From assembly GCA_013076295.1 (NCBI GenBank), contig RQOL01000906.1:5456001-5520000 (forward strand): DNA of 64,000 bases, given 5' to 3'. Positions 32,901-44,900 of this stretch are shown here, piece by piece (positions within the stretch are counted from its first letter, which is position 1; every line of letters begins with the position of its first letter). A program made the translations under genes and the position numbers. Source of the stretch: Sanderia malayensis. Taxonomy: Eukaryota; Cnidaria; Scyphozoa; Semaeostomeae; Pelagiidae. Under the pieces are notes generated by a model, which did no database searches, was not told the DNA's origin, and saw only the letters and a list, made by a program, of their open reading frames with translations.

Positions 32901-35900
32901 CAAAAATAGTTGCAAAATTATAATGGAAAATCATACCTTGCCTCCAGATCAACCAATTCCTCACTTCTGGAATCCAATGCTCTTTTCAGGGAAACCAGCC
33001 TTTCCTCTTGTTGCTTGCTTGATGCACTCTCAACTTCATTTAAACTAAAAATATATATGATTCCAGACATGGAATTTAGAGAGGTAACACTTTGAATAAA
33101 CAACAACAAGCAATACTATTATGAATATTAATCTTAAGCAATATTTTCGCGGAAATTATATCTTTTTCTCTCGTCTCTTTACATAAATCAACAAGAGGAG
33201 TGAAAGGTTCAGTTGAACAAAAAAATGCTACTACACCCCACCTTGCTTCCAGAGCAAGAATCCTTTCATTTTTCAGCTTTAGAGCATGGTCAAGCTTCTT
33301 ACACGAGCCAAGAGATTTTTCGTACCTAAGAAAAAAAAAGCAAATCAATGATCAATAGCGTGAAACAATTGATGAATATATAAGGATTGTTGGCTTATGC
33401 AACAATTGTTGACTATTGTGCATTCACAACAAGGAATAACATACTGCAATTCAAGCTCGTGTATTTGTGTCTCCATTGTTCGATTCGATGCGATCAAAGA
33501 GCTGAGTTTCTCATCTCGGTGTCTGAGAGATGACTTCAGTTTTTCATGGTCGTGAACTTCTTCTTGTAGCTTTTCAACTCTAAAAACAATCGACTCAACT
33601 AAATTATTTGTTGACAATTAGAGATCACTGTATAACCTGATGGAGCCACCAAGTGTAACCAGAAAATCAAGGAAAGTAGCGAATGTTATCAATGTGACAG
33701 TATTTGTTACTAGTATGGCTAAATGCTACTTACTTTGTCTGCAGTTCACGTATCACTTTTAGCTTTTCTTCAAATGTCTGGTTGACTTTTCTGGTGTCTT
33801 GGCTGGCAGAGTCTAACAGATGTGTCACCCTATTAGAAAATAACATATAAACCTTGCATATAAAGAATAGATATAAAATGATAGATATAATAGATATAAA
33901 TATGATAAAGATTAATTTATGCATGTCCTAATTCATTGTGAGTATGTCTGTTCATATTAAAGAAAATATGTTCATAAATATATTCGCTAAATAGTAGTCT
34001 ATAATATTCTCTGATCACCATTTCCTTACAAGAATATTTGCATTGCGAATGTAATCAATTGCTTCAATATTTAAATTTTACAAACAGGACTGAACTACCT
34101 TTCTTCCAGTGCAATTATCTTATCGTCTTTTAATCGAACAGATTGTGTCAATGACTTGTTCTCCGTGGCTTTATTCTCAAACCTAAAATAAATGATTTCA
34201 AGGAATTTCAGCTTTGAAGCAAATCAAGTGCAATAACAAGATCTTAAAAAGTCTAAAAAGATGAGAGGTACCATTAGATAATACATTATTCTGTTACATG
34301 CTGTTTTCTACCTTGCCAGCTGTTCAAATTTTCAAACAAGTAAATATACCTTCTTTCAAGTTCAGATATATCTTTTTCTCTTTGTTTCAGCTGTTCCTCG
34401 ATTTTTGCACTGTATGTTTCAAATTCTTTCGCTCTTTAAAATAAGAAAATAATTCAAATTAATACCATAGAACATCTGCACACATTCATCAATTATACCA
34501 AAAATAAAAATTATTGCTAAATGTATTCGAGAACATTTTCTACCACCAAAAAAGGAATTTCAGAAGTGATTTGATGTAAGCGAATGAACCTTGATTTTTG
34601 TAAACTTTCTAAAGATTAGTCGTCATTAAAATGATCATTTAATTCCCTATAAAGCCTCATTAATTATTTCAATATATATCTCAACCAATACTATACAGAT
34701 CAATCTTTATCGCATGGATCATTTAGAAATAAAATAAAACGAAAAACACATGCCTGGATTCCATTGAATTGAATTCATTCTCTTTTTCAGAAATCTCTCC
34801 TGTTACCTTGGAATATTTCATCTTTTCTTCCTTCAACCTGTCAGTCAAAGACACTAATTCGTTACAGAGTTGAATCTCGAGAGTTGAATACTGTTAAAGG
34901 TGAATTTTTCAATGTGTTCTCGGCATTTCTCCTCCCTCAATAGATTTTCGTTTCTTAGACTAGATGTACGCTCAATGTACAACCCAAAATAACCCTGAGT
35001 CTCTACGAAGCGAGCACACAAGGGAACGAGGAAATTTGCTCGAGTTATTGAGGGTAAACAAAAGGTCAAGACAAAATCAGCGCAGACGTAATAATGTTTA
35101 ATACATCGAGAAATTCAACATAAATGGTAGTCGATTGATCAATGTTTAACTTCAACAGAAAAATTTGATAGCAGGGGAAAATTCTTGTAAAACTCTATGG
35201 TAAATTGCAGCTTTATAGATGCACTGAATGCTAGAAAAATTACATCACAAACATATGACGTACCTTGCTTCCAAGCTCTCGATCTGTGCTTGTTGGGAAT
35301 AAATATCCTTCTTTAAACCCTCCAGCTCCACGTTTCTAATGGTTATCTCTGAATCGTCCGGTCTGGCGGTCTCGCCATTTAAACCATTGTTATTATCTTC
35401 ATCTTCACGATCATCCCTGAAAAACATAAACAACTAGGTTAAAACTGAGTTCAATCATTCCTCTGAGTGGGAGAGACCCGTCAAAAAGCAAATCTCTGTC
35501 TGATAACACTGGGGCTATTCATAAAAAGTTGATCCTATACTATATTACTGTGTCTCCCAATAGCGCTTCCTTCAGTAGAAGAACAAGATCCATATTTGAT
35601 TTTACACAACTAAATTACGCAAGAAATACTTGTCCTGTGCATTTTTCCTTCTCAGCCACTAAAGTAACTAAATAAACCAAAAGACCAGAATAAAAGACAA
35701 ACAGTGGATAAGAACACTGTAAAGCTTTTGGTTTAGGAATCTTATACCAAATAAAAGACAAAATGGGAAATAATAATGCACTAGTCTCCAAATAAACCAT
35801 TACTGTAAAAATAAGCTTTTTGCTATTCAACATCTCCTCAAGCCTTCTGAACATAAACATATTAATTTCAAGGGCAGTACCAATGATGGCACATTAGAAG

Positions 35901-38900
35901 CTTTCTTATTACAAATTTGAATGTATCCAGAAGGCGTGTGATGAAAACTGTTGCCACCATACTCTATTATAACAGAGGCATTATTGTATAATGGGCCGTG
36001 ACACTTATATCTAGAGCTACCTGTATTGCAGAATCTTATATCTGCTAGTGTCTGTATAACAGACACCTGTAGACACCTGTAGACACCTGTAGATATAAGT
36101 GGCACGGCCACTAATAAGATACACTCACATGTATATATGAACACGGTCTTTGTTCATTCCCTTTTTGGCCAGCTCAGCGTGAAGATCGTCGACCTTCATG
36201 GATTTCTGGCTGAGTCTCGATTTCAATCGATGGATCTGATCTACATGCGAGGTTGCTACACCAGCCAGTTCGCCAGCTTTACTCCTTTCGAATTCAAGCT
36301 CCTGAAGTCAAAGGGATGGCACTTAAATTATTGACTTCTTTCACGTCAAAAGCAATACTAGCTTTCAAAGTTTAAGAATTTATCAAATTGGTTAAATTAT
36401 TTTTAAAAAGCCGTATAATAACGGGATCAAACATTTAGATTATAATTAAGTTCTCTAAGACAACCTTTCCCCTTGGGTTATCAGTGTGTCCTATATTAAC
36501 AAAAGGTGTGAGATGTGAGATGTATTTTACAAGCGTAAATTAAATCTTTCAATTAATTGTCATTTGCGTGTGCAGAAAATCCATGTGCAGAAAATTAATT
36601 TTAGTTATTTAGGACATTTAAGACCTTTTAAGATGTCTATATTATAGGGTATTATTCAGTAAACTTTAATTTTAATGAATTTTAAAGATCTTAAAGTTTA
36701 CAAAAAACTTAAACTTGCCATGAGTAAATTTGAGTTTCCTTTGTGATTTAAATCCTGTACAGAAAAAAATTTCTTAAAAAAACAGAAAAAAACTGAAAAT
36801 ATCTTTAACAGACTCTTTAATTTACGACTAAATGCTTGCTTTTCTTTGCTTTATCCAAATTATTTGATTTATGATTTCACTGTAGACTACCCCTTCAATA
36901 ATGATTATTATCATTTCACTAAAATTGACTTCTGTGCAGTATATTACATTTATTCATGTTAACATTCTGACCTTGTAACTGTCCTTTCACCCTGGGTTTG
37001 GTCATTACCCAACTTGGCTGGCAATCACCATTCTCGACGCGTTTCAACATATATTTAGTTCAAACAAAGCCTTGACTGGCACAGACCCTGACAGCTTACC
37101 ATTTTCAATAATTATTGAATTGTTAGTAGACCTTTACACACTTGGAATCTTACCCTTGCAATTGGCTCATATGTCTACATCTATTACATTATTCGTAAAT
37201 AGGATACTCACGCCATTCAAATTGGCAATTGTTTTCTTGTGCTCCTCGAGGTTGTCTTCTAGGTCTTCGATTTGCTTCTCCAACTCTCGTACACGTGGAG
37301 TGCCTTCGCGCAGAGACTCAACTAGCTTCATAAGATGCTTATTTTCCTTCTCCAATCGAAGAAACTCTGTCGACCTGGAATAAATTGAAGTGAAATAAGT
37401 TCGTCAACAACGAATTTCTTTATAGAAACTAGCTATATTCTTGAATTCAGCTTGTTCTATAACAAATGGATATATAAAAGATTTTAACTTCAATATCAAC
37501 GGGGAATTATTCCGGATTCGAGGTATCAAGCATTAACTAAAACTCAAAAATAGAAGCAGCAGAAATATAATAATAAATAAAAAAGAAATCAACTTTAACA
37601 TTGGTCCGTTTATCCAAGCTTTGACTTTCAATTTTAGCTTTTGAACAGCGGGTGAGAAGAAACGTGAACAAGGACTAAAGTTAATTAAATATAAATTTGA
37701 ATCCTTACGAACTCTCCTTGTATTCCAAAGAAAGAGGAACTTGATGACCTAAAAAATGTAAGATGCGTAAAAACAACGCATTATAAGCAATTTAGCTATA
37801 ATGCAACACGAAGTATACTCTTGTGTGCATACTACTGAAATTATCAACCAAACGTAGACAGTTGTAGCCAAGAATAAACAACATACCATCTGCATTTCTT
37901 TCAATAAGACTACTCAGTTTCTGATTCAACGATGCAATTTCTATCATTCTGCATGCAAAAATTAATAAATGTAAAAGCAAGTGAAACATTAAAACTATTC
38001 TATTAAGCTTTAAAAGATGTATAAGTTAGAAAATCTATTAAAAAGAAAGACAATAGATAAAGTCTTACCCTTCTTGTTTTTCCATTTGCAGTTTGGAATT
38101 CTCGTCCATCAGTTCTTTGATTTTCACTTGATTCTCTTCGCGTTCCTCCATGACAATTTTCAGCTGTGAATGCAGCCGATCGTTCTCTTCTTCTAGATGT
38201 CCTGTTGAAGATAATCAAACAAATAGCATTTAAGGAGAAAGAAACAAAAACGATAATTAACTATAGATGAATAGGCCAAAAATAAAGAATTGATAATTCG
38301 CAGAAGGGGAAAACATCGTTGAGGTAGAGGAACTGGGATAAAGGGGAAGCAAAGATAGCAGAAAAATTGCAAAGCAAAGAACTGGTGGAAGAAAGACGAC
38401 AGAGGCAAGCAGAGGAGGAAAATCAAGCGGGAAAGAAAAAACAGAAGGAACGAAACGTACTTCATGCAAAATATAAAAATTCACAAAATCATCTTACCAA
38501 CTCGCTGCACTTTAGATGCAGTCGCAGCAACTTGTTCTTCGAGAACAAGTTTTGTTTCATAAAGTAACTCATGCTGTTCTTTCAATTCCTATGTTTAAGA
38601 CAAAATGAGTATTACATAAATAAATAAATCAAATAAATAAATCGAACCCATTCATTAATAAATGAATGGGATCATTAATACATGAATGGGCTCCATTAGA
38701 CCAGATTGGACCCCGATTAAACCAACTGGACCCATTTATCACTTGTATGACAACTGAAGTGACAATTCGATATAAATACTTTTTGATTTCACTTCACCAG
38801 CATCAATGTACTCATTTAATAAGAAACTGAATGAAGATTTGAAAAAATTATCGTCTATGTAAATGAAAGATAAAAATAATCTGCAAACCTCAAATCTCTT

Positions 38901-41900
38901 TTTATAAAAATCCAACTCTCTTAGTTTTTCTCTGTATTTTGCATTTTCGCTTTCAAGTTTATTCACTTTGTCAACCTGAAAGATGAACACCCGTGCAACA
39001 GTTGAGATGGCCATGCGTTTATCTGCTACAAAGAATAATAACAGGGGGTTATAGGAATATCACATCAGGCTTACTTGACTCTTCAAGACATCCATTTCAT
39101 CCCTGTACGTCTTTACCCATCTTGCTTCGTTAAGCAGAGATTTATTCTAGGAGAGCAAATGAAAAACATTCATATTACCAAATATCAAATATCTTGCAGG
39201 TTTATCAAGGAGAGGTAGATTATAATACTCATAAGAAATCCGATTGCTTAGATATTAATAGATATAGGAAAAATGAGTAATTTCAAATATGATGCTGATT
39301 TAAAGAAACCTGACTACCCACCTCTTGCCTAATATTCTCAATTGTTGTCTTGAGGTTCGCGATTTCGTCTTTGAATTCAGTGATCTGTAAATTGCGTTCT
39401 TCCCTGTTGATGGTAAAAAATATAAATTTCCGTCTTTCTTAACACTAGTGTGTTTGCAGACGAAGAAAAATTGAGCATTTGAATTAGAAAAAGAAAAAGA
39501 CAAGTATTTGCAGGAAAAGTATTTGAATTAGGAAAAGAAAAAGACTTGTGAGGAGTAAATGGAGTGGAAGATGAATAAAAAATCGAAAGTAAATAAAGTA
39601 ATAATATAGAAAAAGTAAAATTGAGATGAAGACCGCCAGAAAAAAATATGAAGGACAAAATGGCAAAAACGAATAAAGAAATAGTAGACATAGAAAGACG
39701 CATGAAAATGCTTTCGACTCACAAGTCATTTTGAAGATCTCTAATTTTGTGTTTATTCGCTTTCAAAACAACTGCTGTCTTGATTGATCCTGATCTAGTT
39801 GGACTCATCGGAGGTGATCTCACTAAATCAAGCTCTGTTTCCTAAATAAACAAAAAAATTAAAAATCAATATATGGTAGAAACTACAGTTGCGATTGATG
39901 CAGTTGTGAGCGATGTAACAGTTGCAGGATGCAAAATTAAATATGAAAAAAATTGATGGTATCCAAAGATAAGCTAATAGTCACAGGAGTTTGCTAGATG
40001 AGAAATAAATGAAACAATGAATGGTATATGCAAAAACCTAAATAAATACCTTAGCAACCATCTCATGTCTCTCTAGGTTCATATCCAAAACAGCCTACAG
40101 AAAGAGTTTGACTACATTGGTATGGTTCATGCAATTTTAAACATGGATCTCCAAGAGTCAACATGAATGGCGCAGAATAAAAATGTTATTGAATTCTATG
40201 AAACGCTTGCTCTACCATGGATCCAACGCAAATAGCTTCATGTTTACCTCATAATATTCATCTCTTTCTTCGATAAGACGCTGCACTTGGAAGTACATCG
40301 ATTCTGTGAGATTTACCATTTGACTAAAAGCAAACAGATCAGCATGTTACTCGATACAGTTTAACAAACCAGTTTGGGTCACTCGTTGTAGATAGCCAAG
40401 TGTAATTTATCCCCGCACTGTATTCATCAGTGACTCTATTAGATCATGCAAAGTGCTTATATTCATGTTCCACTTACTCTTGTGAGAAATCGGCAATTTC
40501 ATTTATTCTATATGATAATACAATTTCATTGCTTTCGGTTATCTCTTGGATGTATGGAATAAGTTCCGTCTGTACTTCGATGTCCATTTCCTTTATTTTC
40601 TCAATGAAATACTCTTTTTTCTCACACTGTGGAACAATAGAAAAACGATGAATTTGGGCCAATCAAGTAAAAACTAAATGAAAATCACTGCCCAACCTTC
40701 TATTTCTATTCAAGCCTGACCCCAAACTGACCAAAAATGATGTCTCATGGTCCAGGTTTAAAGACATAACATCACATTAAAATGAATCAAAAAGATTGCT
40801 ACTGTACAGAATAGTTTGATTCTATTGAAATGAAGCAACCGACATCAGAAAACCATATCCTGGCATGATAGCAATGATATTCTTCAATTTACAAACTCTT
40901 GAACACTTTTTCATTGTCGAGCGACATTTCGGTTCTCATCATTGAAGCTTTGTGGGTACAGCTACTCACCTTTATTCACATTGAAAACAAATATTAATTA
41001 CTCATTGCTTACCTGAACGGCACACCCAAGAATAATGAGAAGTATCTTCTTCGTTTCTTCCAAACTGAAATCTGGAAAATCAAATAGAAACGACGTTGTT
41101 TTAACAATAAAATCTGGATATCAAAGTTAAACTGCAATTCATCTCCATGAACTGGGAACTAGACCATAGGTTAGTTGATTAGTGATAAAATTTAGCTGCA
41201 TTTTCACGACCTCGCAAGCTACAGGGTATAGGGTACAGGGTTTGTTCGCAATCCCTTCTAACACCCAGTGCCCGCTATATTGAATAGATATCTATATCCA
41301 AGTTGCCTATATGCATCTAGCCTACTCTGTAGATCTAAAAGTGTTATCATGACAAAAATGATGAAAGTAGCCCCCTGAAAATGTATCGCCAACAAATGAT
41401 TATACGAGATGATTTCAGGCTACTAGGGGGTATAAAGATGGTGAGAAATTCAAAATACCTCCATCTGTCTCCTTTGCTATTGCCAGAATATCTGGCACCT
41501 TCATCACAAGAAACTGCTGCAATTTTTCCTACAAGCAAATAAAAATTCCTCATAACCGAGAAACTAACAAATCATGATCATTTGTTAAGTTGTTAAAATC
41601 ACGAAAATGGTAAATGAAGAAAAGTTATTATATTATGTACGGCACAAAACAGAAATTGAAGAAAACAAAAGAGGAATCGTGCGACAAAAATGTCAGCCAA
41701 GTGGGGATATAATAATACAAATAAAAGGAACCTTGAAGGGAGCTGAAAGATATTTCACTATACCAGGAATTTGTTGAATTGAAAAATATTAAATAACTAG
41801 AAATGTCATATAATTTTATCTTCTGTAAACGAACGTTCGTAATAAAACAAAGCTCAGTTTATTAAGATCTCATTCTATTGAAACCATCTCTAGAAAATGC

Positions 41901-44900
41901 TGCAGTTATCTGTGAAAAGGCATACAAGTCATATCTGTGAAAATGCTACAATTTACATAACAGAAGCCCGGGGTTGATATTCCTCTTGTTCTCCCATGTC
42001 ATGAAAAAGACGTGAAACTGTTTGCTACAACCAAACAAAAAAACTGATTTGGTGAATTTAGATTTACCGACAATCATGCCCCGAAAAAAATTCCTATGTA
42101 CCGCTTCTAGCTTTTTTCAAAATACAAAAATAACAAATGTGAGAAAACGTGAGTAAATAGTAATTAAATACGTAGTTCCACATTTATCAAATTTAATAAT
42201 AATTTGTCTCATGCAAATCTCAGATCCTTTGAGTCGAGAATGTCGCTTAAATCAAACAAACACAAGAACTAGAAACACACCGGCTTTATGCATGATCCAA
42301 ATAAGATTACTAACCATGGAGATGCGAGACTCGCTTAAAAATCGTAAATAAAAGCATGAAAAGATTCAATGCACACACAGTTAAATACAGCCTCGACTCA
42401 GACTAAAAACAGTCAATTGCATTTGTGTATATTGTATTTTTAGCAGCAGTGTAAAGACCACACGAGTCAGCAAACAGTTTGATTAAACGGGAAGAAAACA
42501 ATAAAGATTGATATAAATCGCAATGAAACAACAATTTCCAACTCCCAATGGGTGGAAATACTAATCTCTCGTGTGAAACAATTATGCCCCGATATCCAAT
42601 GAACCTCGGACAGTGTCGGTTCAAGTTCAAGTCCATCAGCATCGATGACCACCATTGCATTAGCAATAAATGAATTCGACTCGAACGGTAGTCAGCTTAT
42701 GTATCAATGTTAAACACTGATCTATAAGAAATATAGATCAGTGATGTTAAGTCGTAATTCGAAATAGAACATTTTAAGTTCGGCATAAATGCTATAGCCG
42801 CTCATTTTTGTACAAGCATACACATTTTGACAAGTGCCCATACTAAAACGTTAATGTTTTACGCTTTTAGTCGCACCAAGGTGGTGCATGCTGATAACAA
42901 ACACGTGACACATGCAGTTTTTAAAGACCAGATGAATAGGTACAGTAGCCATCCCATAAGAGCTTGAGTCTGATATCAAATCCCCTTTAAAGAAGAGTTT
43001 CACACAAGAATCCATTTCACAGGGACTAAAAAACTATCCGCTTTAAAGGAGTGCCGGCTGGAGAAAGAACATTGTACTAAATTTAATTGTGTGTACTATG
43101 TATATGAAACTGTTGAAATTGTGAAATTGTGTTGAAATTGTTCAAACGGACTTGGTTCTCGGCTTTTATAAGAGAAGTTCGTTCAAACTTCGAATATCGA
43201 AGGAGGATCTCGTTCAAACTTCGAATGTCGAAGGAGGACCTTGTTCAAACTTCGAATATCAAACTCACAACAGAAGAACAGGGCTGTTTGTTTTGCAAAA
43301 GGGATATGCACGTAAAAAAACAAAACAAGTAATGCGAGATTGTTGATACGGAAACACAAAGTCAATTTGTTTGTTGAATAAACTAGGATTTTGTCGCCAA
43401 AGACGTGATAGCAGGCAGGTCAAAGTAAATTAATGAATACAGCTGATTGCCATTCACTCATCCATGCTCCTACGTGGCTCATTAACAAAGCAATAATTGA
43501 GGTCGGTTACAATGAAAAATCATTCTACGCAATCATCCATTCAACCGACTACATTGTAAGTAAGTCCTTTGTATGGTTGAACAGAGGATGTACAAAGGGG
43601 ATCTTGACGAGATTAAATGGTAATGGCATTCAGTGGGAGCATTGTGTGCAGGACTTAGACAGCAGAATTACACAGCAGTAACGTCACGTTACACATCTTT
43701 CTTATTTTGGAAACAAGTTAACGGTATACTGGTAGTAGGAATGTTGTCTGATTTTGATAAATTGTACACTGCAAGGGAGCAAGAAGGAGATTCTTGCAAT
43801 TGCTTGTGTGATAATCACTGGCTAATATAGCAAGACTCATAGACCAAGACTACCTTGGTTCACATTACAACATTATAAACAACACCCAGCTTTACTAATA
43901 TTTCAAGGGTAAGCTCCCCATGTTACAAAAGAGCAAGAAGAAGTGCCCCTTATTGCCGCGCACGTGACGAAGCAACTTTTAGATCCATATAACTCATTGT
44001 ATCTGCTATTTACAACATTGCAGAGTGGATGCATGCGGAAATTGGAAAAAATCTGATGGCTTTGTTATAAGTTATAATTGGACAGCAGAATTTTAAGCAA
44101 ATGCAGAAAATACGGCATCCTTGTAGTGGCAGACCCTCACAATCAGGTCAGATAACATTGAGATGCCACGTTAAATGTATCGAGGTTAATTAGGAGATCG
44201 GGTTAGCCTTAATAATATGTAAATTAATTGCATTAATAATAAATGCAGGATTATAAAAAATGTGATAAGATTGTAACATATTCGACATTCGCAAACAACA
44301 ACAAAGTAACTATATTTCTTTCGATCACGAAGATGTTAGTGAGAAAATATCAAACAACTATTCCTGCTAACGTAGCTAATAACTAGAGCTAATAACTTTA
44401 CTTTCAGACTAATATGATACAGTGGTATCGCTTTGTAACATAATAACTAATATCGAAGGGAACTAAAAACTACTTCATTTTTATTTCGGTAATTCAAATA
44501 AATATCTAGATAACGGATAGTAGTAATGCTTCAAGTTTATACCCAGAAACTCGAAAAGTCACTCAATCAGTTAGTCAGGCAAATTATCCAACACTGGAAA
44601 ATAAAGTTACTATGCAGAAGGGCAATTCGCTATAAAGACGGAGTTTCTTTGAAAACATGTTGTTGGTATGTAACGTAATCAATGGAGGTGCCACATTGTC
44701 TTCGACATCAAGATAAGTGCGCAAATTTCAATTGGAAGAAAGCGACTTTTTGTCAATGAATTTATTCAATATTTTAGTAGTGTATGGTGGCAGTGTACAT
44801 TGAATGGATTGTCTATTGATCTGTGTGGTGCGCATAGCCTTCTGCGCTTTCAAACAAACTTCACCTATGCAGACTTGATAACGCTTCCTCCATCTCAAGA

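Noticed and set aside
34854..35069. 71-codon minus-strand frame between CCDC88 exons 19 and 20
   Set aside because: It lacks usable phase-2 borders and the heptad pattern, so it is taken as intron.
39484..39729. Phe/Leu-rich frames on the minus strand
   Set aside because: They are intron sequence of the CCDC88 gene rich in GAAAAAGA on the plus strand. The hydrophobic look comes from that composition.
43433..43681. 82-codon frame in the long CCDC88 intron
   Set aside because: No recognisable domain, and the flanking exons join without it in phase.
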